NCBI RefSeq assembly: GCF_030408575.1
Contig: NZ_CP047047.1
Span: 1,971,991 to 2,035,990 of the forward strand
Direction: 5' to 3'
Source of the DNA: Corynebacterium auris
GTDB lineage: Bacteria > Actinomycetota > Actinomycetes > Mycobacteriales > Mycobacteriaceae
Length of the DNA stretch: 64,000 nucleotides
This document shows, one piece after another, positions 17,036 through 26,016 of this stretch. Position 1 is the stretch's first letter, and every line of letters starts with the position of its first letter. A model generated the notes under the pieces. The model saw nothing but the letters and a program-made list of their open reading frames with translations, was not told the origin of the DNA and did not search any database. The translations under genes and the position numbers were made by a program.

Positions 17036-18466
17036 TTAAACGTCTTCCTCACGTTGGGTGTTCAGTGCCCACTGGGGCCCGTCGGGGGTGTCGGTGACCT
17101 CGATGCCGGCGGCGGCGAGGCGGTCGCGCACCCCGTCCGCCACGGCCCAGTCCTTCGCGGCGCGCGCCTCCGCGCGGCGCTCGAGCTCGGCGCGCACCAG
17201 CACGTCGAGGGCGGCTGCGGCGGCGTCGCCGGCGTGTGCCTGCTCGCCCGCGGCCCACTGCCCCGGGTCAATCCCGAGCACGGCCGCCATGGCGCGCACG
17301 CTCGCGGCCAGCCTTTCGGCGCCCGCGGCGTCGCCGGCGGCCAGGGCTTTGTTGCCCTCCCGCACGGCGCCGTGGATTTCGGCGAGGGCCCGGGGCACCC
17401 CGAAGTCGTCGAAAAGCGCGGCGGCGAAGCCCTCCGTCCACGTCGACGGCTCGGGCGTCCCGGCGCGCGCGACGAAGTCCTCGATGCGGCGGTACCCGGC
17501 CGCCGCCTCGCTCAACGCCGCCGGGGAGTACTCGAGCACGCTGCGGTAGTGGGCGGAGCCCAGGTAGTAGCGCAGCTCCACCGGGCGCACGGACTCCAGC
17601 ATGTTGTCGATGGAGAGCACGTTGCCCAGGGACTTCGACATCTTCTCGCCGGCCATGGTGACCCAGTGGTTGTGCATCCAGAAGCGGGCGAAGCCGTCGC
17701 CGGCGGCGTGCGACTGCGCCTGCTCGTTCTCGTGGTGGGGAAACTGCAGGTCGAGCCCTCCGCCGTGGATGTCGAACTCCCCACCCAGGTACCAGGTGGA
17801 CATGGCAGAGCACTCGAGGTGCCAGCCGGGCCGGCCCGCGCCCCAGGGGGTGGGCCAGCTCGGCTCGCCGGGCTTCGCCGCCTTCCACAGGGCGAAGTCG
17901 TGGGCGCCGCGCTTGCCCGCCGCGCCGCCCTCGCCCTGCTCCATCTCCTCCACGCGGTTGCCGGAAAGGGCGCCGTAGTCGGAGCCGGGGGCGCTCACCC
18001 ACGCGTCGACGTCGAAGTAGACCGAGCCCTCCGCCGCGTAGGCGAAGCCGCGGTCGATGAGGCGCTGCATGTAGTCCACCATCTGGGTCACGTGCCCCGT
18101 GGCGCGCGGCTCCACCGAAGGCGGGAGGACGCCCAGGGTGTCGTAGGCGCGGGTGAAGGCGCGCTCGTGGGTGGAAACCCACTCCCACCAGGGCCGGCCA
18201 TTATCGGCGGCCTTGGTGAGGATCTTGTCGTCGATGTCGGTGACGTTGCGCACGAAGGCGACGTCGTAGCCCTGGGCCGAAAACCAGCGGCGCACGATGT
18301 CGAAGGCGACGCCGGAGCGCAGGTGCCCGATGTGCGGCGCCGACTGCGGGGTCGCCCCGCACAGGTAGATCGAGACGTGCCCGTCGCGCAGCGGCTCGAA
18401 GGGGCGCAGCGAGCGGGTGGCGGTGTCAAAGATCAGCTGTCGAGGGGTACCGGAAGTCACGGGCAT
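17036..18466 (-). CDS. cysS: Cysteinyl-tRNA synthetase
   Basis: A class I aminoacyl-tRNA synthetase of 476 aa that charges tRNA-Cys. The HIGH motif appears as PHIGHLRSG near residue 41 and the KMSKS loop as EKMSKSLGN near 272. Zinc-site residues lie in [14 protein letters not shown] and HHENEQAQS. The C-terminal anticodon-binding domain is present. MshC, the mycothiol ligase paralogue, is a possible confusion, but length and position next to ispF and rlmB favour CysS. Its ATG overlaps the ispF stop by one base. Confidence 0.92.
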   Translation of the reverse strand: MPVTSGTPRQLIFDTATRSLRPFEPLRDGHVSIYLCGATPQSAPHIGHLRSGVAFDIVRRWFSAQGYDVAFVRNVTDIDDKILTKAADNGRPWWEWVSTHERAFTRAYDTLGVLPPSVEPRATGHVTQMVDYMQRLIDRGFAYAAEGSVYFDVDAWVSAPGSDYGALSGNRVEEMEQGEGGAAGKRGAHDFALWKAAKPGEPSWPTPWGAGRPGWHLECSAMSTWYLGGEFDIHGGGLDLQFPHHENEQAQSHAAGDGFARFWMHNHWVTMAGEKMSKSLGNVLSIDNMLESVRPVELRYYLGSAHYRSVLEYSPAALSEAAAGYRRIEDFVARAGTPEPSTWTEGFAAALFDDFGVPRALAEIHGAVREGNKALAAGDAAGAERLAASVRAMAAVLGIDPGQWAAGEQAHAGDAAAAALDVLVRAELERRAEARAAKDWAVADGVRDRLAAAGIEVTDTPDGPQWALNTQREEDV

Positions 18467-18939
18467 CAGCTTAGTTCAACCAGCGCCGTGGCTATCGCCG
18501 CCCTACCCTCACCCGCGCCGGTGAATCCCATGTGGTCGGTGGTGGTGGCGCCCACAGAGACGGGGGCGCCGAGCGCCTGCGACAGGACGCGCTCCGCCTC
18601 CTCCCGCACCGGCCCCATCTTCGGCGTCTGGGCCACCAGCTGGGCGGAGACGTTGATGACGGTGACCTCGTGGGCGCGCAGAAGCTCCTTGAGCTCTGCG
18701 AGCAGGCGCACCCCTGTCACCCCCTCGTATTCTGGGCGGCCCACGCCGACGAAGGAGCCGAGGTCGCCGAGGCCGGCGGCGGATAAGACCGCGTCGACGA
18801 TGGCGTGGCTGACCACGTCGCCGTCGGAGTGCCCCTCGCAGCCGTCGGCGCCCTCGTGGAGGATGCCGGCGATCCAGCACTCTTTGCCCGCCTGAATCCG
18901 GTGCGCGTCGAAGGCGCTACCCACGCGAATGTTGCTCAT
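18466..18939 (-). CDS. ispF: 2-C-methyl-D-erythritol 2,4-cyclodiphosphate synthase
   Basis: An enzyme of 157 aa from the MEP isoprenoid pathway. The metal-binding DxH is in GSAFDAHRI at residues 6-14, and the substrate-site [16 protein letters not shown] comes near residue 34. The C-terminal [21 protein letters not shown] is also family-typical, though the usual TEGMGFTGRGEGI is slightly altered. TACGGT 7 nt before the ATG indicates an extra leaderless start between ispD and ispF. Confidence 0.93.
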   Translation of the reverse strand: MSNIRVGSAFDAHRIQAGKECWIAGILHEGADGCEGHSDGDVVSHAIVDAVLSAAGLGDLGSFVGVGRPEYEGVTGVRLLAELKELLRAHEVTVINVSAQLVAQTPKMGPVREEAERVLSQALGAPVSVGATTTDHMGFTGAGEGRAAIATALVELS

Positions 18940-18944
18940 GGCCT

Positions 18945-19655
18945 TTACCGTACGTGGATCAGGGCCTGCGCCAGGCGCATGTCCAGCGGGGTGGTGATCT
19001 TGAAGGCGAGCGGGTCGCCCTCCACCGTGGCCACGCGGGCGCCGAACCACTCCATCAGGCTGGCGTCGTCCGTGGCGGCGAAGTCGGGGCGGGAGTCAAA
19101 GTACGCCTCGTTGGCACGGCGCAGCGCGCGCAGGTCAAAGGCCTGCGGGGTCTGCACGGCGCGAAGCCGCGCGCGCGAGGGGGTGGACACGACGGCCCCC
19201 TCCTCGACCTCCTTGATCGTGTCGGCGACCGCGACGACGGGCACCGCGGCGACCTCGCCGCCCATAACGGCGCCCGCGACCCGCGCGATCATCTCCGGGG
19301 GCGTGAGGCACCGCGCGGCGTCGTGGATGAGCACCACGCCGTCGTCCGCGGGGATGGCGCGCAGCCCGTTGTAGATGGAATCCGCGCGCTCGGCGCCACC
19401 GTGCACGAAGCGCACGTCTGCGCCTGAGACGACGGACCTGGCCAGGCTCTCCATATCGGCGCTGACCATGACGATGATCTCGTCGACCACCCCGGAGGCT
19501 TCGAGTGTGGCGACGGAGCGGGCGAGCAGCGTCGACCCGCCCAGATCCACGAAGGCCTTGGGCAGCGGGGCGCCGAGCCGCGTGCCGCGCCCGGCCGCAG
19601 CGACGATCGCGGTGACGCGGGGGGCTGGCTGCGCGCCAGCCGGCTGCGCGTTAAT
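18945..19655 (-). CDS. ispD: 2-C-methyl-D-erythritol 4-phosphate cytidylyltransferase, unusual start
   Basis: Transfers CMP from CTP to methylerythritol phosphate in the MEP pathway. The CTP loop [17 protein letters not shown], then [35 protein letters not shown] and [11 protein letters not shown] identify IspD. No ATG, GTG, TTG or CTG codon exists in frame between an upstream TGA and the CTP loop. The first canonical start (GTG at 19550) would delete that loop. I place the start at the ATT (19655-19653), which overlaps the carD stop (GATTAA) and gives 236 aa, a normal length. A sequencing error is the alternative. It lies between carD and ispF in one transcription unit. Confidence 0.8.
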   Translation of the reverse strand: MNAQPAGAQPAPRVTAIVAAAGRGTRLGAPLPKAFVDLGGSTLLARSVATLEASGVVDEIIVMVSADMESLARSVVSGADVRFVHGGAERADSIYNGLRAIPADDGVVLIHDAARCLTPPEMIARVAGAVMGGEVAAVPVVAVADTIKEVEEGAVVSTPSRARLRAVQTPQAFDLRALRRANEAYFDSRPDFAATDDASLMEWFGARVATVEGDPLAFKITTPLDMRLAQALIHVR

Positions 19656-20241
19656 CGTCTTCGCTCTGGTCGTCGAAGCTCAGGTCGTCGAGGTCGACAT
19701 CGTCGTCCTCTTCCTCGGGGCGCGGGGCGACGGAGATCCCGGCGGCGACCTGCGCGTCGATGATCTTGGCGATCTCCGCCTCCATCTCGTCGGCCTTCTT
19801 CTCGTCCACCGGCTCCGCCAGCGCCAGCTCGCCCACGAGCACCTGGCGCGCCTTGCCCAGCATGCGCTTCTCGCCCGCGGACAGGCCCTTACCCTGGTCC
19901 CGGCGCCACAGGTCGCGCACCACCTCGGCGACCTTGTTGATGTCGCCCGAGGCCAGGCGCTCCTGGTTGGCCTTGTAGCGCCGCGACCAGTTACCCGCCT
20001 CCTCGACGTCCGTTTCGCGCAGCACCGAAAAGACCTTCTGCAGCCCCTCCTCGTTGACCACGTCGCGCACGCCGACGAGCTCGGTGTTCTTCACCGGCAC
20101 CCGCACCTCGAGGTCGGATTGGAGAATCTTCAGCACGAGGAAGTCGAGCGTCTCCCCGCCCATCTCGCGCTGCTCGATGTCGGCGATACGTGCCGCGCCG
20201 TGATGGGGGTAGACGACAACTTCTCCGACGTTAAACTCCAT
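19651..20241 (-). CDS. carD: CarD-family RNA polymerase-binding regulator
   Basis: A global transcription factor that stabilises open promoter complexes. The N-terminal RNAP-interaction domain has the CarD/TRCF pattern [17 protein letters not shown] and LEVRVPVKN. The helical C-terminal DNA-binding part contains the conserved [17 protein letters not shown] and [15 protein letters not shown] with the key Trp. An acidic tail ([18 protein letters not shown]) gives 196 aa, longer than mycobacterial CarD (about 162). It is the first gene of the carD-ispD-ispF-cysS-rlmB order and is divergent from lpqE. Confidence 0.95.
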   Translation of the reverse strand: MEFNVGEVVVYPHHGAARIADIEQREMGGETLDFLVLKILQSDLEVRVPVKNTELVGVRDVVNEEGLQKVFSVLRETDVEEAGNWSRRYKANQERLASGDINKVAEVVRDLWRRDQGKGLSAGEKRMLGKARQVLVGELALAEPVDEKKADEMEAEIAKIIDAQVAAGISVAPRPEEEDDDVDLDDLSFDDQSEDD

Positions 20242-20458
20242 GGATTCTCCAGACTCTTTCCGGCCGTTAACACCTTTACAACCCGGCTAGTTTACCACCC
20301 GCGCGCGGGCGCGGCCGGGCCGGAAGGTTTACCCCCGAATGACCCCTCGCGGCCGCCGCCGTGCGCACTAGCGGGGCCGGAAACTGGGAAAAGGTCGCGG
20401 CGAAGGGCTAAGGTGAACGGAGAGAAAAAGGGAAGAACTAAGTATGGAGGACACTCAC

Positions 20459-20995
20459 GTGAAGTCCCTGAAGTCGGCCGCCGCCGTCTCCGCCATCGCC
20501 GCGTCCGCACTGCTCATCGCCGGTTGCTCCGCGGGCCAGATTACCCAGACGTCCAACCAGGTCGCGGCCGTGGATGGGGCGAGCGTGACCAGCGAGAACC
20601 AGGAGATCGCCGTCCAGGACGTCACCGTCGTGCTGGAGGACAACAGCGTGGCCGCCCTGAAGTTCACCGCCATCAACCAGAACGACTCGCGCGAGCCGCA
20701 CACCCTGCTCTCCGCCACCGTCGACGGCAACGACGTCGAGTTCGACGCCCCGGTCGAGATCCCCGCCCAGTGTGTCCTGGTCGCTGACTCCGAAGCCGCC
20801 ATCGGTTCCATCCCGCGCTCGGACAGTGACTGCATCCAGTACGTCACCACCTCCGTCTTCAACGACAACTTCGCCTACGGCGGCAACGTCGAGGTCTCCT
20901 TCCGCTTCGACAACGCCACCGTCGACGTCACCGCGACGGTCTCCGCCCCCACGCTGCCGTCCGGCGCGTCCAGCCGCGACGAGGCCGGGCACTAG
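20459..20995 (+). CDS. lpqE: LpqE-like lipoprotein
   Basis: A putative exported lipoprotein of 178 aa. The signal sequence ends in lipobox ALLIAGC, and the mature part is a beta-rich domain (VQDVTVVLEDNSVAALKFTA) with a possible disulphide (two Cys near residues 107 and 122). Position between carD and radA matches lpqE of M. tuberculosis (Rv3584). GTG at 20459 is chosen because GGAGG lies 8 nt before it. An in-frame ATG at 20444 precedes that site. Function is unknown. A -10-like TAAGGT occurs at 20410-20415. Confidence 0.85.
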   Translation: MKSLKSAAAVSAIAASALLIAGCSAGQITQTSNQVAAVDGASVTSENQEIAVQDVTVVLEDNSVAALKFTAINQNDSREPHTLLSATVDGNDVEFDAPVEIPAQCVLVADSEAAIGSIPRSDSDCIQYVTTSVFNDNFAYGGNVEVSFRFDNATVDVTATVSAPTLPSGASSRDEAGH

Positions 20996-21044
20996 CTTTT
21001 CGCTTATCGACGCCCCCTTCAGCGCCATACCTTAAAGTGTGCGC

Positions 21045-22412
21045 ATGGCGAAGAAACAGCGCACGCTGCACACCTGCACCGTCTGCGGCTACTCCTCCCC
21101 AAAGTGGCTGGGCCGCTGCCCCGAATGCGGTTCCTGGGGCACTCTGCAGGAGCAGGCGCCGGCTCCCTCCGCCGCCGTCGGCCCGGCGCCCGTTCAGGCG
21201 CTGACGCCGACCTCCCCGGCCGCGCCGATCACGGCCGTGGACACCACCGCGACCACCACCCTCGCCTCCGGCATCGGTGAGCTCGACCGCGTGCTCGGCT
21301 CCGGCGTCGTCCCCGGCTCGGTGGTCCTCATGGCCGGCGAGCCGGGCGTCGGTAAGTCCACGCTCCTGCTTGAGGTGGCCTCGCGCTGGTCGCAGGCCGA
21401 GGGACGGCGTGCCCTGTATGTCACGGCGGAGGAATCGGCGGGCCAGGTGCGCGCCCGCGCGGAGCGCACCGGGGCACTGCGCGAGACGCTCTTCCTCGCC
21501 GCCGAATCCAACCTCGACGTGGTGTTTGGCCACGTGGAGCAGATCAAGCCCTCGCTGCTCATCGTCGACTCAGTGCAAACCATGCACGCCCCCGGCGTGG
21601 AGGGCGTGGCCGGCGGGGTGGCGCAATCGCGCGCCGTGACGGCGGCGCTGACCACCCTGGCCAAGACGACGAACCTACCGATCCTGCTCGTCGGGCACGT
21701 GACCAAGGACGGCAACGTCGCCGGCCCGCGCGTGCTCGAGCACCTCGTCGACGTCGTGCTCAACTTCGAGGGCGACCGCCAGTCCAGCCTGCGCATGCTG
21801 CGCGGCATCAAGAACCGCTTCGGCGCCACCGACGAGGTCGGCTGCTTCGAGCAAACCGCCGACGGGATCCGCGAGGTCCCCGACCCCTCCGGGCTGTTTC
21901 TCTCCCACCGCGGCCAAACCCCTGACGGCTCCGCCGTCACCGTCGCCATGGACGGGGTGCGCCCCATCCTCGCCGAGGTGCAGGCCCTCACCGTCGACCC
22001 AGTGAACAAGAGCCCGAAGCGCGTGGTCACGGGCCTGGATTCCAACCGGGTGCCCATGGTGCTGGCGGTGCTGCAGGCCCGCTGCGGCGAGCGCACCAAC
22101 GACAAGGACGCCTACGTGGCCACCGTGGGCGGGATGCGCATCACCGAAACAGCGACCGACCTCGCCGTCGCGCTGGCCACCTGGTCCAGCCTGCACGAGC
22201 GGCCCCTGCCGCCGAAGACCGTGGCGGTGGGCGAGGTCGGCCTGGCCGGCGAGCTGCGGCGCGTGCCTAACCTGGGCAGGCGCCTCCAGGAGGCCGCCCG
22301 CCTGGGCTACACCGGCGCCGTTGTCCCCGCCGGGGACAAGGTCACCGTTGCCGGGATGAAGATCGTGTCCGCCGCCACGCTGCGCGACGCCATCGCCGCC
22401 GTGAACCGCTGA
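21045..22412 (+). CDS. radA: DNA repair protein RadA
   Basis: A RecA-like ATPase that promotes branch migration in recombination repair. The N-terminal C4 zinc finger is CTVCGYSSPKWLGRC followed by PECG, the Walker A is GEPGVGKST near residue 105, the RadA-specific motif is KNRFGATDE, and a C-terminal Lon-protease-like domain carries VGEVGLAGELRRV. The ATG at 21045 has TAAAGT 6 nt upstream, so the mRNA is probably leaderless. A GTG 6 bp earlier is less likely. disA follows after 25 bp, as is usual in actinobacteria. Confidence 0.95.
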   Translation: MAKKQRTLHTCTVCGYSSPKWLGRCPECGSWGTLQEQAPAPSAAVGPAPVQALTPTSPAAPITAVDTTATTTLASGIGELDRVLGSGVVPGSVVLMAGEPGVGKSTLLLEVASRWSQAEGRRALYVTAEESAGQVRARAERTGALRETLFLAAESNLDVVFGHVEQIKPSLLIVDSVQTMHAPGVEGVAGGVAQSRAVTAALTTLAKTTNLPILLVGHVTKDGNVAGPRVLEHLVDVVLNFEGDRQSSLRMLRGIKNRFGATDEVGCFEQTADGIREVPDPSGLFLSHRGQTPDGSAVTVAMDGVRPILAEVQALTVDPVNKSPKRVVTGLDSNRVPMVLAVLQARCGERTNDKDAYVATVGGMRITETATDLAVALATWSSLHERPLPPKTVAVGEVGLAGELRRVPNLGRRLQEAARLGYTGAVVPAGDKVTVAGMKIVSAATLRDAIAAVNR

Positions 22413-22437
22413 ACCCCGGCCACTAAGATGGCTCCCT

Positions 22438-23505
22438 ATGACCGAGACTGTGCCTGTGCCCGCTTCCAGGAATAAGCTCCGCGACACCCTGAAACGCCTG
22501 GCCCCCGGCACCCCGCTGCGTGAGGGTCTCGAGCGCGTCCAGCGCGGTCACACCGGCGGCCTCATCGTCATCGGTGACGGCCCCGAGGTAGTCGAGCTTT
22601 GCGACGGCGGCATCACCTTCGACGTCCCCTTCCAGCCCACCCTGCTACGCGAGCTGTGCAAGATGGACGGCGCCGTCATCCTCTCCGCCGACGCCACGCG
22701 CCTCTTACGCGCCAACGTCCAGCTGGTGCCCTCCCCCACCTACCCCACCGCCGAATCGGGCACCCGCCACCGCGCCGCCGAACGAACCGCCCTGCAATCC
22801 GGGGTCCCCGTCGTGAGTGTCTCCGCCTCCATGAACACCCTCACCCTCTACGCCGACGGCCAGCGCCACCTCATGGAGGAGCCCACCGTGCTCATGCAGC
22901 GCGCCAACCAGGCCCTGTCCACGGTGGAGCGCTACCGCACCCGCCTCGACCTGGCCAACCAGCGACTCTTCGTCGCCGAAATGAACAACTACGCCACCGT
23001 CAGCGACGTGCTCAACGTCCTGCAGCGCCAAATCATGCTCGAACGCGCCGCCAACGACATGGACGAATACATCGTCGAGCTCGGCGTCGACGCCCGCCAG
23101 CTCACCCTCCAGCTGAGCGAACTGCGCGGGTCCGTCAACGAGATCGGGATGCTGGTACGCGACTACGTCGCCGCCCCCACCATCCCCGACGCCGAACACG
23201 TGGACCAGGTGCTGCGCTCGCTGGCAGAGCTGCCCGACTCGCAACTACTCAACTCCGCCACCCTCGCCCGCGCACTCGGACTTCCCGCCACGGAGGAAAA
23301 CCTGATGCAGGACGTCACCCCGCGCGGCTACCGCGCCCTGTCGCGCATACCCCGGGTACCCACCTTCCTCATGGACCGCCTCGTGGGCACCTTCGGAGAG
23401 CTACCCGCCCTTATCGCCGCCAGCCTCGACGACATCGTCGCAGCCGACAACGTCTCCCCCCTCTGGGCGCGCCACATCTACGACGGGCTGCGGCGCTTCA
23501 CCTGA
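22438..23505 (+). CDS. disA: DNA integrity scanning diadenylate cyclase
   Basis: Produces cyclic di-AMP while scanning DNA. The DAC domain includes MDGAVILS (catalytic DGA) near residue 80 and GTRHRAAERTALQSGVP with the RHR motif near 106. A helical linker and a C-terminal helix-hairpin-helix DNA-binding domain (RGYRALSRIPRVPTFLMDRLV) follow. The 355-aa length is typical. TAAGAT lies 8 nt before the ATG, giving it a separate leaderless start in addition to possible read-through from radA. Confidence 0.95.
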   Translation: MTETVPVPASRNKLRDTLKRLAPGTPLREGLERVQRGHTGGLIVIGDGPEVVELCDGGITFDVPFQPTLLRELCKMDGAVILSADATRLLRANVQLVPSPTYPTAESGTRHRAAERTALQSGVPVVSVSASMNTLTLYADGQRHLMEEPTVLMQRANQALSTVERYRTRLDLANQRLFVAEMNNYATVSDVLNVLQRQIMLERAANDMDEYIVELGVDARQLTLQLSELRGSVNEIGMLVRDYVAAPTIPDAEHVDQVLRSLAELPDSQLLNSATLARALGLPATEENLMQDVTPRGYRALSRIPRVPTFLMDRLVGTFGELPALIAASLDDIVAADNVSPLWARHIYDGLRRFT

Positions 23506-23540
23506 TCGTCGGCCGGTGGGTTTCGCTGGCGTGCAGCGTT

Positions 23541-23602
23541 CTGGGGTTCTGGTTTTCGCTGCGGTCGACCAAGACCCGGGGTTTAGCGCCCCCTAGTCGA
23601 CC
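23541..23602. repeat. Single copy of the GGTCGACC hairpin repeat
   Basis: This stretch after disA reads CTGGGGTTCTGG, TTTTCGCTGCGGTCGACC, a short spacer containing GGGGTTTAGCGCCCCCT, and then AGTCGACC. It matches the unit that is tandemly repeated at 43713-44150. The ends GGTCGAC and GTCGACC can pair. It sits between the convergent disA and the following minus-strand gene, so it could act as a bidirectional stop. Confidence 0.75.
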
Positions 23603-23610
23603 CCAAAAAA

Positions 23611-24312
23611 CTACGACCGCAGGGTGAAGTCCACCGGGTCGGAGGCGTGGTCGCCGATGACGGCGTGCAGGAAGTAGGAGCCGTCCGGCGCCTCCTGGCG
23701 GTCGGCGCACTCGCCGGGCTGCGAGTCCATGCGCGACCAGATGGCCTCGAAGTCGCGGGGCTCGTTCGGGGCGAAGGTCTCCTGTCCGGTGACGACCGGC
23801 GGGTGGCAGTCCGTGTCAGACCAGACGCGCTGGTTGGTGGCCATGTCGTAGACCTCGAAGCGCAGCTGCTGCTCGTTGAGGTCGATGACGCAGTCGACGT
23901 TGGTGGGGTTGTCCACCGTCATGTAGAAGGCGGGCTGTTCGCCGGGGCCGTAGCTCGGGGCGTCGGTGCGCGCAGTGATCCGCAGGTCCGTCAGCTCGCA
24001 GGTGGCTTGGGTGGCGGGCGCGGTTTCCGCGGGTTCGGGCGTTTCCGCGGGCTCGGGCGTTTCCGCGCTGGTTGTTTCCGTCTCACCGGGGGCCTGCACT
24101 GTGGGCTCGGTGGTGATGTTCTCCGTCGCGGGCGCGCTGGCTTCCTCGGAGGAGGCGGGCCCAGACCCGGAGCGGGCGAAGGCGGTCAGGCCCCAGATGA
24201 CCAGGCCAATGAGGACCAGCAGGATCACCAGCGCGGCGACGCGGCGGCGCTGGTAGATCTCCGGCGGGAGGGGCCTGTGGTCTTTCCTCGGGTCTGAAGG
24301 GCGGTACGTCAC
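23611..24312 (-). CDS. Membrane-anchored protein of unknown function
   Basis: A protein of 233 aa. A short basic N-terminus leads to one membrane helix (VAALVILLVLIGLVIWGLTA, near residues 26-46). A Thr/Pro/Glu-rich spacer with ETPEPAETPEPAETAP repeats follows, then an extracytoplasmic beta domain with two Cys pairs candidates (TCELTDLRIT, NVDCVIDL, DTDCHPPV, GECADRQ). The position between disA and carbonic anhydrase matches Rv3587c of M. tuberculosis. GTG at 24312 is used because TAAGGT lies 7 nt before it. Confidence 0.8.
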   Translation of the reverse strand: MTYRPSDPRKDHRPLPPEIYQRRRVAALVILLVLIGLVIWGLTAFARSGSGPASSEEASAPATENITTEPTVQAPGETETTSAETPEPAETPEPAETAPATQATCELTDLRITARTDAPSYGPGEQPAFYMTVDNPTNVDCVIDLNEQQLRFEVYDMATNQRVWSDTDCHPPVVTGQETFAPNEPRDFEAIWSRMDSQPGECADRQEAPDGSYFLHAVIGDHASDPVDFTLRS

Positions 24313-24329
24313 GCACACAACCTTAGACG

Positions 24330-24938
24330 CTAGAGGCGCTGGGATACTGTCTCGACGCGGCCGTCTTCGAGACGGTAGCGCGCCGCGACGACACCCAGGG
24401 TGCCCTCGGCGACTCCCGCCTGGATGGCGGGGATGCGGTCGATGAGGTGCTCGGCGGTGATCCCGGCGTGTTCCTTTTCCACCTCGGCGCGCGCGTCGCG
24501 GCCGCGGGCCTTCGCGGCGATCACGCTCGGGGCGATCTTCTCCACGAAGACGCGCTGCAGCCCGATGGGAATTTCTGCCTTATCGACGGCATTAATGGCC
24601 GCGCCGATGGCACCGCACGCCTCATGGCTGAGCACGATGACCAGCTTGACGCCAAGGGTTTCGACGGCGAAGTCGAGCGAGCCGGAGACCGCCGCGTCGA
24701 CGCAGCCTCCGGCGGTGCGGATGACGAAGATGTCGCCGAGTCCGGCGTCGAAAAGCATCTCGACGGGCACCCGTGAATCCGAGCAGGACAACACGGCCGC
24801 CACGGGCGCTTGGCCGCCGCGCAGCTCCTCGCGGCGGTCACGGCCGGAGTGGGGGCGTTCCACGGAGTCGTCGGCGAAGCGGGCGTTGCCCTCGAGGAGC
24901 TGGTGCCACACGGTGGCGGGTGAGGTTGCTGCTGTCAT
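24330..24938 (-). CDS. Beta-class carbonic anhydrase
   Basis: Converts CO2 and water to bicarbonate. The zinc ligands and catalytic dyad are visible: CSDSRVP (Cys, Asp, Arg) and HEACGA (His, Cys), plus RTAGG and GSLDFAVETLGVKLVIVLSH. The protein is 202 aa and has no leader, so it is cytoplasmic. It is divergent from mutY across 22 bp, as with canB and mutY in mycobacteria. An alternative ATG lies 21 bp upstream. Confidence 0.93.
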   Translation of the reverse strand: MTAATSPATVWHQLLEGNARFADDSVERPHSGRDRREELRGGQAPVAAVLSCSDSRVPVEMLFDAGLGDIFVIRTAGGCVDAAVSGSLDFAVETLGVKLVIVLSHEACGAIGAAINAVDKAEIPIGLQRVFVEKIAPSVIAAKARGRDARAEVEKEHAGITAEHLIDRIPAIQAGVAEGTLGVVAARYRLEDGRVETVSQRL

Positions 24939-24960
24939 GGGCACTATTGTTGCACCCATC

Positions 24961-25824
24961 GTGATTGAACAGGAACAAGTGATCCGCTACTACCGGGACA
25001 ACGCGCGGGCGCTGCCGTGGCGCGCGCCGGGGACCACCCCGTGGGGGGTGCTGTTGTCCGAGGTCATGAGCCACCAGACCCCCGTGGCGCGGGTCGCGCC
25101 GGTGTGGCAAGAGTGGATCGCGCGCTGGCCCACCCCGCGGGATTTCGCGGCGGCCGGCACCGACGAGGTGCTGCGGGCCTGGGGGACGCTGGGGTACCCG
25201 CGCAGGGCGCTGAGGCTTCTGGAGTGCGCCCGGGTGATCGTCGATAAGCATGCTGGCGCCGTGCCCGACAGCGTCGAGGAGCTGCTCGCCCTGCCCGGGG
25301 TTGGCGATTACACGGCGCGGGCCGTGGCGTGCTTCGCCTACGGCAAGAACGTGGCGGTGGTGGACACGAACGTGCGGCGCATCTACGCGCGGGCGCAGGA
25401 AGGGGCGTTTCTGGCCGCGCCGAGGAAAGGCGAGATTGCGGACGTCGCCGCACTGCTCCCCGAGGTGGATGGACCGGTTTTTTCCGCTGGGCTGATGGAG
25501 CTCGGCGCGCTCGTGTGCACCGCCACGAACCCGCGCTGCGGGCAGTGCCCCCTCGAGGCCGGGTGCGCCTGGGTGGCCGCCGGTAGGCCGTCGCCGACCG
25601 AGGAAGAGCTGAAGAAAAAGAAGGTGCAGAAGTTCGCGGGCACGGACCGCCAGGTGCGCGGCAAGATCATGAAGCTTCTGCGCGAGGCGGACTCGCCTGT
25701 CGCCGCCGCCGCGATCGACGTGCTCTGGCCCGACAAGGTGCAGCTTTCACGCGCGCTGTACTCCCTCCTGGCCGACCACCTCGCCGAGCAGGACGAGCGG
25801 GGCTATTTCCACCTGCCCCGGTAG
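24961..25824 (+). CDS. mutY: Adenine DNA glycosylase MutY
   Basis: Removes adenine mispaired with 8-oxoguanine. The catalytic Glu is in LLSEVMSHQTPV, the helix-hairpin-helix is LPGVGDYTARAV, the catalytic Asp is in VVDTNVRRIYAR, and four Cys form the 4Fe-4S site (CTATNPRCGQCPLEAGC, spacing C-6-C-2-C-5-C). The protein has 287 aa. The C-terminal NUDIX-like domain is reduced to a winged-helix-like tail, as in other actinobacteria. Start is GTG. TATTGT 10 nt upstream may be the -10 box. Its end overlaps the DUF4236 gene. Confidence 0.93.
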   Translation: MIEQEQVIRYYRDNARALPWRAPGTTPWGVLLSEVMSHQTPVARVAPVWQEWIARWPTPRDFAAAGTDEVLRAWGTLGYPRRALRLLECARVIVDKHAGAVPDSVEELLALPGVGDYTARAVACFAYGKNVAVVDTNVRRIYARAQEGAFLAAPRKGEIADVAALLPEVDGPVFSAGLMELGALVCTATNPRCGQCPLEAGCAWVAAGRPSPTEEELKKKKVQKFAGTDRQVRGKIMKLLREADSPVAAAAIDVLWPDKVQLSRALYSLLADHLAEQDERGYFHLPR

Positions 25825-25973
25825 GACAGCCCGCCCGGTAGGTTCACCCACACGCCGCCGCGCGAATTGAGGGTGACGGGGCCGATCTTCGTCGAGGCCG
25901 ACGCGCCCGAACCCGATAGGTTCAGCCACGATTTTTTGCCCAGCTTCTTTCTCTTCCGGTACTGGATTCCCAT
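25803..25973 (-). CDS. DUF4236-type small protein
   Basis: A basic protein of 56 aa: MGIQYRKRKKLGKKSWLNLS, followed by GSGASASTKIGPVTLNSRGG. This is the typical DUF4236 pattern (short beta-strands with Gly turns), function unknown. It overlaps the 3' end of mutY by 22 bp on the opposite strand and lies head-to-head with the ZIP transporter. Confidence 0.7.
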   Translation of the reverse strand: MGIQYRKRKKLGKKSWLNLSGSGASASTKIGPVTLNSRGGVWVNLPGGLSYRGRWK

Positions 25974-26016
25974 GGGGATTGAGTGTAGCGTCGGGCGCCG
26001 ACTATCATCTGAGGCT

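Noticed and set aside
17054..18895. A 613-residue frame antisense to cysS and ispF
   Set aside because: It mirrors the synthetase gene and contains only biased low-complexity sequence.
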